Shown piece by piece: positions 9,263 to 18,528 of a DNA stretch of 64,000 nt. The position numbers and the translations under genes were made by a program. The notes beneath the pieces are model-generated. The model made no database searches, had not been told where the DNA came from, and worked only from the letters and a program-made list of their open reading frames with translations. The number at the start of each line of letters is the position of its first letter. Position 1 is the first letter of the stretch. The DNA comes from Neorhizobium tomejilense. GTDB taxonomy: Bacteria; Pseudomonadota; Alphaproteobacteria; Rhizobiales; Rhizobiaceae. The stretch spans positions 307,958 to 371,957 of the forward strand of contig PVBG01000005.1 in assembly GCA_002968845.1 (NCBI GenBank). The letters run 5' to 3'.

Positions 9263-10292
9263 TGCGTCCTATCTCTCGCTCGAAAAGCTGACGCTCGCCT
9301 ATGGCGATTCCGTTGCCGTCGCGAACCTCGATCTCGATATCCGCAAGGGCGAGCTGATCGCTTTGCTCGGCCCTTCCGGCTGCGGCAAGACCACGACGAT
9401 GCGGGCGATCGCCGGTCTGCTGGCGGTGAAGAGCGGCCATGTGCGCCTCGACGGCGCCGACATTACGCGGGTGCCGGCCAACAAACGCGCCGTCGGCCTG
9501 ATGTTCCAGTCCTACGCGCTCTTCCCGCATCTCTCGGTCTACGAGAACGTCGCCTTCGGGCTGAAGCTCAAGGGCATGCGCGGCACCGAACTCGATACCA
9601 AGGTCCAGTCCGGCTTGAAATCCGTCGGACTGTCGGCCTTCGCCAACCGCAAGCCGGCCGAACTTTCCGGCGGCCAGCAGCAGCGCGTGGCGCTCGCCCG
9701 TTCGATGGTGATGGAACCGAAGGTGCTGCTGCTCGACGAGCCGCTGTCGAACCTCGACGCCCGCCTGCGGCTGGAAATGCGCACCGAGCTGCAGCGGGTG
9801 CAGAAGGAAACCGGCGTGACGATGATCTTCGTCACCCACGACCAGGCCGAAGCTTTGGCGCTCGCCGACCGCATTGTGGTCATGAAGAGCGGTAAGATAG
9901 AGCAGATCGGTTCGCCGGAAGACATCTACAATCGCCCGTCATCGTCCTTCGTCGCGGACTTCGTCGGGTTCGAAAACATTTTCCCGCTCGAAAACGGAAA
10001 GATGAAGACCAGTGCTGGTCTCATCGACCTTTCAGGCGACGTTTCCAGCGGGGCCCCTTCAGCGGCGGGCCTTGCCTGGCGGCCGCGTATGGTGACCCTG
10101 GGGACAGGTCCTTTCCAGGGCACCGTGCGCGGTACATCCTTTGCCGGCGATGCACGGGAATACCTGCTCGACAGCTCCTTCGGTCCGATCAAGGCCGAGG
10201 TGGAGGCGAGCCAGCCGGCGCATGCGCTGGGCGATGCTCTTGCCTTCGATCTGCCGGTCGAAAAGGCCGCGCCGCTCTCGCGATTCGTGTAG
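9255..10292 (+). CDS. ABC importer ATP-binding protein (PotA/UgpC-like)
   Basis: 345 residues. Walker A GPSGCGKTT (about residue 38), Q-loop FQSYALFPHL, signature LSGGQQQRVALARS, Walker [13 protein letters not shown] and switch His in FVTHDQ. A C-terminal TOBE domain follows from about residue 240. The start at 9255 (MSDASYLSLEKL) is used because earlier in-frame codons fall deep in the permease gene. Energises the importer encoded just upstream. Confidence 0.92.
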   Translation: MSDASYLSLEKLTLAYGDSVAVANLDLDIRKGELIALLGPSGCGKTTTMRAIAGLLAVKSGHVRLDGADITRVPANKRAVGLMFQSYALFPHLSVYENVAFGLKLKGMRGTELDTKVQSGLKSVGLSAFANRKPAELSGGQQQRVALARSMVMEPKVLLLDEPLSNLDARLRLEMRTELQRVQKETGVTMIFVTHDQAEALALADRIVVMKSGKIEQIGSPEDIYNRPSSSFVADFVGFENIFPLENGKMKTSAGLIDLSGDVSSGAPSAAGLAWRPRMVTLGTGPFQGTVRGTSFAGDAREYLLDSSFGPIKAEVEASQPAHALGDALAFDLPVEKAAPLSRFV

Positions 10293-10303
10293 GATCCGCC
10301 GAC

Positions 10304-11245
10304 ATGGGTATCTGGATCGACACGGACATGGGTTTCGACGACATCGCTGCGATCATGGTCGCAGCGCATGCGGGGCTCGGCGTCGACGGCGTTTCGCTGG
10401 TCTTCGGCAACGCGGCTATCGAGCATGTCCGCCGCAATGCAGCCGGCGCAGCCTCCGCTTTTGTCTGGCCCTTCCCGGTCCATTCGGGACGCGCCGCACC
10501 GGTGCTCGCAAAAATGGAGACCGCGACCGGTATCCTGGGCCAGACCGGCATCCCGACCGCCGGCCGGGCCTTGCCCGAAGCACCGGATGTGTTTCATGCC
10601 GACGCCTTCGAAGCGCTCTGTTCCTGGCTCGAAAAGGGCAAAGGTGATGGTGAAGAGGGGGGTGAGCGCCGCATCATGGCGCTTGGACCGCTCACCAATA
10701 TCGCGGCAGTGGCGCTCGCCCGGCCGGATCTTGCAGCCAGAATCACCGATCTCACCTGGATGGGCGGCGGGGTCACCACCGGCAATCATACCGCATCCGC
10801 GGAGTTCAACGCCTTTGCCGATCCGGAAGCGTTGGCGATCGTGCTCGCTCACAAGATCCCGTTGCGGATGGTCGATCTCGATCTCTGCCGCAAGGTGCTC
10901 TGCGCGCCGGACGACGTCGCGCCGATCCGGGCTGCCGGCGGGCGCAATGCCGAACTGGTTGCCGATCTGCTCGCCGGGTTCGTGGCGATCGCCACCAGCC
11001 GCGGCCGGCCGGCCATGGCGCTCTACGATGCGGTCGCGGCCGTCGCCTTGGCCTTTCCAGAACATGTCACCTGGCGCGAAGCGCGCATCGATGTCGAGCT
11101 GTCCGGCACGCTGACGCGCGGCCGCACCGTTGTCGAGACGCGCACCGGCAGGGGCGAATTCAATGCGGCCTATGGCGTCGATATCGACGTCGGGAAAGCG
11201 AGAGCCATCATTCTTGAAACACTGCGGGCAGAGGCAAGCTGGTGA
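10304..11245 (+). CDS. Nucleoside hydrolase (inosine-uridine preferring family)
   Basis: 313 residues. The calcium-site motif DTDMGFDD (residues 6-13) matches the family DTDxGxDD. The second segment GPLTNIAAVALARPDL and WMGGG are also typical. Cleaves the N-glycosidic bond of a ribonucleoside to free base and ribose in the cytoplasm. Starts 11 bp after the ATPase gene, and its stop overlaps the GTG start of adenine deaminase (GTGA), so uptake, glycosyl cleavage and deamination are cotranscribed. Confidence 0.9.
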   Translation: MGIWIDTDMGFDDIAAIMVAAHAGLGVDGVSLVFGNAAIEHVRRNAAGAASAFVWPFPVHSGRAAPVLAKMETATGILGQTGIPTAGRALPEAPDVFHADAFEALCSWLEKGKGDGEEGGERRIMALGPLTNIAAVALARPDLAARITDLTWMGGGVTTGNHTASAEFNAFADPEALAIVLAHKIPLRMVDLDLCRKVLCAPDDVAPIRAAGGRNAELVADLLAGFVAIATSRGRPAMALYDAVAAVALAFPEHVTWREARIDVELSGTLTRGRTVVETRTGRGEFNAAYGVDIDVGKARAIILETLRAEASW

Positions 11246-13029
11246 AGAGTATCATCTCGAGCGTACAGGAATTCACCGAACCGGGCTTACGTGACCGTGC
11301 CGTCACCGCGGCACGCGGAGATGCTCCGTTCGACATCCTGATATCCGGCGGCACGCTGGTTGACATGGTGACGGGCGAGCTGCGCCCGGCCGATATCGGC
11401 CTCGTCGGGCCGGTAATCGCCAGCGTCCATGAGACCGGCTCCCGCTCGGATGCGGCCGAGATCATCGACGCGACGGGCACGTTCGTCTCGCCCGGCCTCA
11501 TCGACACGCATATGCATATCGAAAGTTCGATGGTGACGCCGGCGACCTATGCAGGCGCCGTGCTGCCGCGCGGTGTGACGACCGTCGTCTGGGACCCGCA
11601 TGAATTCGGCAATGTGCACGGGACCGAAGGTGTGGCCTGGGCGCTCGAAGCGGTGAAGCCGCTGCCGCTGCGTGCCGTCGTTCTGGCGCCGTCCTGCGTG
11701 CCGTCGGCCCCCGGCCTCGAAATGGCCGGCGCCGATTTTGACTCGGCGACGATCGAGGAAATGCTGTTCTGGCCGAAGATCGGTGGGCTTGCCGAGGTCA
11801 TGAACATGCGCGGCGTCATCGACCGCGATCCGCGCATGAGCGGCATCGTGCAGGCGGCGCTGGTGTCCGAAAAGCTGGTCTGCGGCCATGCCCGCAGCCT
11901 CGTAGGGCCGGACCTTGCCGCCTTCATGGCGTCGGGCATCACCTCCGACCACGAGCTCGTCTCCGCCGCCGACCTGATGGCCAAGCTGCGTGCGGGCCTG
12001 ACGATCGAGATGCGCGGATCCCATGATCATCTGCTGCCGGAATTCGTCGAGGCGCTCGATGCGCTCGGACGTCTGCCACAGACGGTGACGCTCTGCACCG
12101 ACGACGTCTTTCCGGACGATCTCGTAGAGGGCGGCGGCCTCGACGACGTGGTGCGCCGGCTGGTGCGTTATGGCATGAAACCGGAATGGGCGTTGCAGGC
12201 GGCGACGCTCAATGCTTCCGTCCGCATCGGCCGCGCCGATCTGGGCCTGATCGCCGCCGGTCGGCGAGGCGATATCGTCCTCTTCGAGGATCTCACGGAT
12301 TTCCGCGCCCGCCATGTCTTTGCCAGCGGCACGCTGATCGCGCGTGACGGCGTCATGACGGTCGAACTCCATGCGACCGACCCCTGCGTTCTGCAGGATT
12401 CGGTCAAGCTCAAGCCGCTTCAGGCGGAAGATTTCAAACTGCCCGCAAAGGGCCGCAAAGTCAGGCTCGCGACGATCGACCGTCCGCGCTTTACGAACTG
12501 GGGGCAGACGGATGCGGATGTCGTCGATGGTTACGTGGTACCCCCGGAGGGCACGACGTTAATCGCCGTGACCCACCGCCACGGCCGGGCCGACAGCCGC
12601 ACCCGTCTTGGGTTCTTGACCGGCTGGGGCACGTGGAAGGGCGCATTCGCCACCACGCTTGCCCATGACAGCCATAACCTCACCGTCTTCGGGTCCGACC
12701 CGGCCGACATGGCGGCTGCCGCAAATGCGGTGATCGAGGCTGGCGGCGGCATGGCGGTGGCAACCGGCGGCAAGGTCGAAGCCCTGTTGCCGCTGCCGCT
12801 TTCCGGCCTCGTCTCGGAGGCGCCGATGGCGGAGGTGGCCGAAGGTTTCCGGAAAATCCGTGCCGCCATGGACGTTCTTGTCGACTGGCAGCCGCCTTAT
12901 CTCGTGTTCAAGGCCTGTTTCGGCGCGACCCTTGCCTGCAATCCCGGCCCGCACCAGACCGATCGCGGCATTGCCGACGTTGCCACCGGCACGCTATTGG
13001 AATCGCCGATCCTCGAAATTCTCGAATAG
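11242..13029 (+). CDS. ade: Adenine deaminase family protein
   Basis: 595 residues with a GTG start overlapping the previous stop. Amidohydrolase superfamily, COG1001. Metal ligands DTHMHIESSM (HxH) follow GTFVSPGLI, with further sites at CGHARSLVG and SDHE. In place of the usual REGS segment it has EMRGSHDHLLP, so substrate preference could differ from plain adenine; relatives in this family deaminate N6-substituted adenine. Converts a 6-aminopurine to hypoxanthine. Fits between nucleoside hydrolase and a phosphoribosyltransferase as a salvage step. Confidence 0.9.
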   Translation: MKSIISSVQEFTEPGLRDRAVTAARGDAPFDILISGGTLVDMVTGELRPADIGLVGPVIASVHETGSRSDAAEIIDATGTFVSPGLIDTHMHIESSMVTPATYAGAVLPRGVTTVVWDPHEFGNVHGTEGVAWALEAVKPLPLRAVVLAPSCVPSAPGLEMAGADFDSATIEEMLFWPKIGGLAEVMNMRGVIDRDPRMSGIVQAALVSEKLVCGHARSLVGPDLAAFMASGITSDHELVSAADLMAKLRAGLTIEMRGSHDHLLPEFVEALDALGRLPQTVTLCTDDVFPDDLVEGGGLDDVVRRLVRYGMKPEWALQAATLNASVRIGRADLGLIAAGRRGDIVLFEDLTDFRARHVFASGTLIARDGVMTVELHATDPCVLQDSVKLKPLQAEDFKLPAKGRKVRLATIDRPRFTNWGQTDADVVDGYVVPPEGTTLIAVTHRHGRADSRTRLGFLTGWGTWKGAFATTLAHDSHNLTVFGSDPADMAAAANAVIEAGGGMAVATGGKVEALLPLPLSGLVSEAPMAEVAEGFRKIRAAMDVLVDWQPPYLVFKACFGATLACNPGPHQTDRGIADVATGTLLESPILEILE

Positions 13030-13038
13030 GAAAAGCGA

Positions 13039-13716
13039 ATGCAGCCGCATGATTTCTGGCAGGACGTCCATCCGGCAGGGTCGTTCGATCGGGCGGGGCC
13101 GTTTTCCGGCTTCTACCCGGCAACGCTCGATGACGGCAGCCAGATCAGGCTGCCGATCCGACCGCTTGCAGACGGGGAGCACGCGCTCGCCTCCCTGATC
13201 ATCAACCAGGCGAGTTTCGATGTGCAGGACGCGCTGGCCGCTGATCTTGCGCCGAAGATCGCGGCCTTTCGCCCGGAAGTCATCGTCGGCCTGCCGACTT
13301 TGGGCCTGACGCTTGCCGCTGCCGTCGCCCGCGCGCTCGGCCACCTGCGTTATGTGCCGCTCGGGACCTCACGAAAATTCTGGTACGACGAAAACCTGTC
13401 GGTGCCGCTCTCCTCGATCACCACGCCCGAACAGCAGAAGCGCCTCTATGCCGATCCGCGGATGCTGCCGCTGATAAAGGGCAGGCGCGTGGCGCTTATC
13501 GACGACGTGATTTCCAGCGGCACCTCGATCGTTTCGGGCCTGACGCTGATGGCCTCGCTCGGCATCGAGCCGGTGGTCATCGGTGCGGCCATGCTGCAAT
13601 CGGAGCGCTGGCACGACAAGCTCGATGCGTTCGGCCCCCAATGGCGGCAGCGTGTGACAAGCGTTTTCAGGACCCCGATGCTGAAGAAGGCGGGCGAGGC
13701 GAGCTGGACGGCCTGA
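13039..13716 (+). CDS. Phosphoribosyltransferase (type I PRTase)
   Basis: 225 residues. The PRPP-binding loop VALIDDVISSGTS (about residues 153-165) is diagnostic for type I phosphoribosyltransferases, and FRPEVIVGLPTLGLTLA is the preceding PPi-loop region. Likely transfers the free base released upstream onto PRPP. Base specificity cannot be read from the sequence. Starts 9 bp after adenine deaminase, hence the same operon. Confidence 0.85.
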   Translation: MQPHDFWQDVHPAGSFDRAGPFSGFYPATLDDGSQIRLPIRPLADGEHALASLIINQASFDVQDALAADLAPKIAAFRPEVIVGLPTLGLTLAAAVARALGHLRYVPLGTSRKFWYDENLSVPLSSITTPEQQKRLYADPRMLPLIKGRRVALIDDVISSGTSIVSGLTLMASLGIEPVVIGAAMLQSERWHDKLDAFGPQWRQRVTSVFRTPMLKKAGEASWTA

Positions 13717-13799
13717 CGCGTTTTCCGGCTTGCGAAAGAGGAGCGGCGGGCTAGGATCGCCGCATTGCTCACCTTGGAACTTTCACAAGACAATCGGGA

Positions 13800-14858
13800 A
13801 TGAACTTCATGGAACTGGTGTTCGACGGCCATAACGACGTGCTCCTGCGGCTCTGGCGGAACATGAAGGCGGGCGGCGATCCGGTTGCGGAATTTGCCAA
13901 GGGTACGCCAGGCGGCCATATCGACGGACCGCGCGCCAAGGCCGGCGGTCTCGCCGGCGGCCTCTGTGCTATCTACATCCCCTCAGGCGAACTGGTTCTG
14001 AAGGAACCCGATCAGAACGGTCACTACGTCACGCCGCTCTCCGTCCCGCTCGATCATCTGCCGTCGCTGACGACCGCGCTCGAAATGGCGTCGATTGCGC
14101 TCCGCCTCGACCGCGCTGGCGCCTGGCAGCTCTGCCGTTCGACCGCCGACATCGCCAAGGCGATTGACGATGGCCGTTTCGCCGCGGTCATGCATATGGA
14201 AGGCTGTGAGGCGATCGATCCGGATCTCGACAATCTCGAAGTCTTCCACGCTGCCGGCCTGCGTTCGCTTGGGCCCGTCTGGAGCCGCCACAACATCTTC
14301 GGCCACGGCGTGCCCTTCGCCTATCCGATGTCGCCCGACACCGGACCGGGCCTCACCGACCATGGCTTCGAACTGGTCAGGGCCTGCAACGCGCTCGGCA
14401 TCCTGATCGATCTCGCCCACATCACCGAGAAGGGGTTCTGGGATGTCGCCAGGACTTCCGACCAGCCGCTGATCGCCAGCCATTCGAACGCGCATGCGCT
14501 GACGCCGGTCGCCCGCAACCTCACCGACAAACAGCTCGATGCGGTCAAGGAAAGCGGCGGCCTCGTCGGTCTCAACTACGCGGTGACCATGCTGCGCCCC
14601 GACGGGCGCGACAATGTCGCCACGCCGCTTTCGGACATGGTGCGCCATATCGACCACTTGGTGCAACGCATGGGCATCGACCACGTGGCGCTCGGATCGG
14701 ACTTCGACGGCGCCTCGATTCCCGAAGAAATACATGATGCTGCGGGCAATCAAAATCTGGTTGCGGCGCTCAAGGGAGCGGGCTACGCTGACGCAGAGCT
14801 GAAAAAGCTATGCCGGGAAAACTGGCTCAGAGTTTTGGGGAAGGCCTGGCACGAATAG
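13800..14858 (+). CDS. Membrane dipeptidase (peptidase family M19)
   Basis: 352 residues. Binuclear zinc ligands: HND in VFDGHNDVLLRL near residue 15, Glu in HMEGCEAID, His in LIDLAHIT and SHSNAHAL, Asp in ALGSDFDG. Renal-dipeptidase family; hydrolyses dipeptides, including some with a D-residue. Bacterial forms are usually cytoplasmic, and no signal peptide is seen. It lies 47 bp before a Dpp-type importer, so it probably processes the imported dipeptide. An internal ATG at 13809 is an alternative start. Confidence 0.88.
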   Translation: MNFMELVFDGHNDVLLRLWRNMKAGGDPVAEFAKGTPGGHIDGPRAKAGGLAGGLCAIYIPSGELVLKEPDQNGHYVTPLSVPLDHLPSLTTALEMASIALRLDRAGAWQLCRSTADIAKAIDDGRFAAVMHMEGCEAIDPDLDNLEVFHAAGLRSLGPVWSRHNIFGHGVPFAYPMSPDTGPGLTDHGFELVRACNALGILIDLAHITEKGFWDVARTSDQPLIASHSNAHALTPVARNLTDKQLDAVKESGGLVGLNYAVTMLRPDGRDNVATPLSDMVRHIDHLVQRMGIDHVALGSDFDGASIPEEIHDAAGNQNLVAALKGAGYADAELKKLCRENWLRVLGKAWHE

Positions 14859-14905
14859 GCTTCTTTCCAAAGGTCCAACGAACAAAAACAGGGGAATAAA
14901 GAATC

Positions 14906-16513
14906 ATGATCAATACACTCAACAAGCGGCTCCGCGTGTTGTCCACGAGCGCGGCGTTGTCGCTGATGCTGCTCGCCGCACCGCAGGCCTTCGCCGTGAC
15001 GCCGAAGGATACGCTCGTCATCGGGCTCGCCTTCGACGATATCATCACGCTCGATCCGGGCCAGGCATTCGAATTCTCGGCCGGCGAAGTCGGTGGCAAT
15101 TCTTATGACCGTCTCGTCCGCCTCGACATCAACGACACGTCGAAGATCACTCCCGACCTCGCGGAAAGCTGGACCGTTTCCGACGACGGCCTGACCTATA
15201 CGTTCAAGATCAAGTCGGGCCTGAAGTTCGCTTCGGGTAACCCGATCACCGCCGAAGACGTCGCTTATTCCTTCGAGCGCTCGGTCATGATCGACGGCCC
15301 GCCAGCCTTTATCCTCAACCAGTTCGGCCTGAAGAAGGATACCGTCAAGCAGAAGGCGGTTGCCAAGGACGCGAACACCTTCGTGCTCACCGTCGACCAG
15401 TCCTATGCGCCGTCCTTCGTGCTGAACTGCCTGACCGCGACCGTCGCCGCCGTTGTCGACAAGAAGGTCGTCATGGAGCACGTCAAGGACAACGATTACG
15501 GCAATGCCTGGCTGAAGACCAATTTCGCCGGCTCCGGCCCGTATAAGGTTCGCGAATGGCGCGCCAACGAAGTCGTCGTTATGGAGCGCAATGATAATTA
15601 TTGGGGTGAGAAGGCCAAGCTCGCCCGGGTCATCTATCGCCACATGAAGGAAAGTGCGGCTCAGCGCCTGGCGCTTGAGAACAACGACATCGACGTCGCC
15701 CGCAATCTTGAGCCGAACGATATCGACGCCGTCACCAAGAAGGGCACGACGGTCACCAGCGCCCCGAAGGGCTCGGTCTTCTATTTCAGCCTTAACCAGA
15801 AGAACCCGAATCTCAAGAAGCCTGAAGTCGTCGAAGCGATGAAATATCTCGTCGACTATGACGCGATCGGCGCGACGCTGATCAAGGGCGTTGGGGAGAT
15901 CCACCAGACCTTCCTGCCGAAGGGCATTCTCGGTTCGATCGACGACAAGCCCTACAAGTTCGACGTGGCCAAGGCCAAGGAACTGCTCGCCAAGGCAGGC
16001 CTGAAGGATGGCTTCACGGTCACCATGGACGTGCGCAACACGCAGCCGACCACCGGTATCGCTGAGTCCATCCAGCAGACCTTCGCCCAGGCCGGCATCA
16101 AGATGGAAATCATTCCCGGCGACGGCAAGCAGACGCTGACCAAGTATCGTGCCCGCACCCACGACATCTATATCGGCCTGTGGGGGGTCGACTATTGGGA
16201 TCCGAATTCCAATGCCGAGACCTTCACGTCGAACCCGAACAATGCCGACGACGGCACCACGAAGACGCTCGCATGGCGTAACGCCTGGGACATTCCGGAA
16301 CTGACCAAGGAGACCAAATCGGGCTTCGTGGAGCGTGATTCCGCCAAGCGTGCGACGATCTATGCGAACCTGCAAAAGAAGGTGCTGGCAACCGGTCCCT
16401 TCGTGCTCGTCTACCAGCAGACGGAAGTCGCCGGCGTCGGCAAGGGTGTGAAGAACTTCAAGCTCGGCCCGACATTCGATACCAACTACGTGTTCTCGGT
16501 TTCCAAGGATTAA
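14906..16513 (+). CDS. Dipeptide/oligopeptide ABC binding protein (DppA-like)
   Basis: 535 residues. Signal peptide 1-30 ending PQAFAV. Family 5 extracellular solute-binding protein: the segment LAESWTVSDDGLTYTFKIKS and the C-terminal RATIYANLQKKVLATGPFVL are characteristic. Periplasmic receptor for the DppBCDF proteins that follow. A leader with AGGGGAAT-like Shine-Dalgarno lies 12 bp upstream. Confidence 0.9.
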   Translation: MINTLNKRLRVLSTSAALSLMLLAAPQAFAVTPKDTLVIGLAFDDIITLDPGQAFEFSAGEVGGNSYDRLVRLDINDTSKITPDLAESWTVSDDGLTYTFKIKSGLKFASGNPITAEDVAYSFERSVMIDGPPAFILNQFGLKKDTVKQKAVAKDANTFVLTVDQSYAPSFVLNCLTATVAAVVDKKVVMEHVKDNDYGNAWLKTNFAGSGPYKVREWRANEVVVMERNDNYWGEKAKLARVIYRHMKESAAQRLALENNDIDVARNLEPNDIDAVTKKGTTVTSAPKGSVFYFSLNQKNPNLKKPEVVEAMKYLVDYDAIGATLIKGVGEIHQTFLPKGILGSIDDKPYKFDVAKAKELLAKAGLKDGFTVTMDVRNTQPTTGIAESIQQTFAQAGIKMEIIPGDGKQTLTKYRARTHDIYIGLWGVDYWDPNSNAETFTSNPNNADDGTTKTLAWRNAWDIPELTKETKSGFVERDSAKRATIYANLQKKVLATGPFVLVYQQTEVAGVGKGVKNFKLGPTFDTNYVFSVSKD

Positions 16514-16531
16514 GCCTGAGAGGCCAGTTCC

Positions 16532-17599
16532 TTGACATTACCCGAAACATCCGTGGCGACACGGCGCAATAGGCGCCGTGCATCGTCTGCACTGGCCTCC
16601 GTCCTGCGTTTCGCGGTGACGGTGGTCACCACCATATTCGGCCTCCTGGTCGTCACCTTCTTCATCGGCCGGGTCATCCCTATCGACCCGGTGCTGGCGA
16701 TTGTCGGCGACCGGGCGCCGGCCCATCTCGTTGAGCGGACCCGGATCGAGCTGGGGCTCAACCTGCCGCTCTACCAACAGTTCGTCATTTATACTAAACA
16801 GGCGCTTTCCGGTGATCTCGGAACCTCGGTGCTGACCAGCAATCCGGTGCTCGAAGATATCAAGCGGGTTTTCCCCGCAACCATGGAGCTTGCGACGATC
16901 GGTACGCTGATCGGTGCGACCCTCGGCATTCCGCTCGGTGTCCTCGCGGCAGTCCGGCGCGGCAGCATCGCCGACCAGATCGTCCGTGTCATCGGCCTGA
17001 TCGGTTATTCCGTGCCGATCTTCTGGCTGGGCCTTCTGTCGCTCTTGCTCTTTTACGCGCAGCTCAGATGGGCGGCTTTCCCGGGCCGCGTCGACATCGT
17101 TTACGAATACAGTTTCACGCCTAAGACCGGCTTCTATCTTCTCGACGCCACCATGCAGGGACAGTGGGATGTGGTCTGGGACCTCTTCCGGCACATCGCG
17201 CTGCCCGGGGCGTTGCTCGGCTATTTCTCGCTCGCCTATATCAGCCGCATGACCCGCTCCTTCATGCTGAACGAGCTTTCCCAGGAATATGTGGTGGCGG
17301 CACGCGCCAAGGGATTGTCGGAGACGCGGATCATCTGGTTCCACGCGCTACGCAACGCCGGCGTGCCGCTGGTGACGGTGATTGCGCTGTCCTATGCGAA
17401 CCTGCTGGAAGGCTCGGTGCTGACCGAGACCATCTTCTCCTGGCCGGGGCTCGGCCTCTACATCACCAACTCGCTGCAGAATGCCGACATGAATGCGGTG
17501 CTCGGCGGCACGCTGGTGATCGGGGCGGTCTTCGTCGGCATCAACATCTTCTCCGATCTTCTCTATCGGACTTTGGACCCGAGGACGCGTAGCCGATGA
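16532..17599 (+). CDS. Peptide ABC permease (DppB-like)
   Basis: 355 residues. There is no ATG near the N-terminus; TTG at 16532 preceded by GAGAGG is the likely start, with GTG at 16553 an alternative. One N-terminal helix, then the BPD_transp_1 domain with the loop EYVVAARAKGLSETRIIWFH. The insertion of about 30 residues between helices (PGRVDIVYEYSFTPKTG) is usual for this group. Inner membrane. Confidence 0.88.
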   Translation: MTLPETSVATRRNRRRASSALASVLRFAVTVVTTIFGLLVVTFFIGRVIPIDPVLAIVGDRAPAHLVERTRIELGLNLPLYQQFVIYTKQALSGDLGTSVLTSNPVLEDIKRVFPATMELATIGTLIGATLGIPLGVLAAVRRGSIADQIVRVIGLIGYSVPIFWLGLLSLLLFYAQLRWAAFPGRVDIVYEYSFTPKTGFYLLDATMQGQWDVVWDLFRHIALPGALLGYFSLAYISRMTRSFMLNELSQEYVVAARAKGLSETRIIWFHALRNAGVPLVTVIALSYANLLEGSVLTETIFSWPGLGLYITNSLQNADMNAVLGGTLVIGAVFVGINIFSDLLYRTLDPRTRSR

Positions 17600-18528
17600 G
17601 TGCGACCGAAACCTCTCTCAAACCCTACAGCCGCGAATGGCTCCTCTCCGACCGCCCGACCTCGCGCAAGCAGGCGCGTTTCGGTCGCGCCTATATCGTC
17701 TGGCGCCGGTTCGCAGAGAACCGGCTTGCGCTTCTGGGCCTCGCCATCATCGTGCTGCTGCTGGTGGTGGCCGCATTCGCCGATGTCCTGGCGCCGCATA
17801 ACCCGGTGCAGGGCGACCTGCGCAATTCCCGCCTCCTGCCGCTCGGCTCGCCAGGTTATCTGCTCGGCACCGACGACCAGGGCCGCGATATTCTCTCGCG
17901 GCTGCTCTACGGTTCGCGGCTGACGCTGCTGGTGGTGGTGTTGGTGGCGATCATCGCCGCCCCGATCGGGCTGATCGTCGGCACTGTCTCCGGTTATGCC
18001 GGCGGCTGGGTCGATGCGGTGCTGATGCGGATCACGGACATTTTCCTCGCCTTCCCGAAACTCGTGCTGGCGCTGGCGCTGGTCGCAGCTCTCGGTCCCG
18101 GTATCGAGAACGCGATCCTCGCCATCGCCGTCACCTCCTGGCCGCCCTATGCCCGTATCGCACGGGCCGAGACGATGACCTTCCGCAATTCGGAATTCAT
18201 TTCTGCGGTGAAGTTGATGGGCGCTTCGCCTTTCCGCATTGTGCTGCGCCATGTCATGCCGCTCTGTCTTTCGTCGCTGATCGTGCGCGTCACGCTCGAC
18301 ATGGCAGGCATCATCCTCACCGCCGCCGGCCTCGGTTTCCTCGGGCTCGGCGCCCAGCCGCCGCTTCCCGAATGGGGCGCGATGATCGCCTCGGGCCGCC
18401 GCTTCATCCTCGATCAATGGTGGGTCGCCGCCATGCCGGGTTTTGCGATCCTGATCGTCAGCCTCGGCTTCAACCTGCTCGGCGACGGCCTGCGCGATGC
18501 GCTCGATCCCAAGGAGGCAGGCCAATGA
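17596..18528 (+). CDS. Peptide ABC permease (DppC-like)
   Basis: 310 residues. N-terminal OppC_N-type helix (ENRLALLGLAIIVLLLVVAA), the GTDDQGRDILSRLLYGSR periplasmic segment found in all DppC proteins, then the EAA loop EFISAVKLMGASPFRIVLRH. ATGA overlaps on both sides couple it to DppB and DppD. Confidence 0.9.
   Translation: MSATETSLKPYSREWLLSDRPTSRKQARFGRAYIVWRRFAENRLALLGLAIIVLLLVVAAFADVLAPHNPVQGDLRNSRLLPLGSPGYLLGTDDQGRDILSRLLYGSRLTLLVVVLVAIIAAPIGLIVGTVSGYAGGWVDAVLMRITDIFLAFPKLVLALALVAALGPGIENAILAIAVTSWPPYARIARAETMTFRNSEFISAVKLMGASPFRIVLRHVMPLCLSSLIVRVTLDMAGIILTAAGLGFLGLGAQPPLPEWGAMIASGRRFILDQWWVAAMPGFAILIVSLGFNLLGDGLRDALDPKEAGQ

Noticed and set aside
13776..13799. GGAAC before the dipeptidase as an EcfG promoter
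   Set aside because: No CGTT or correctly spaced TT element before the start codon.
14783..16375. 530-codon minus-strand frame over the DppA-like gene
   Set aside because: The plus-strand product has a signal peptide and family 5 motifs; the reverse frame has none.
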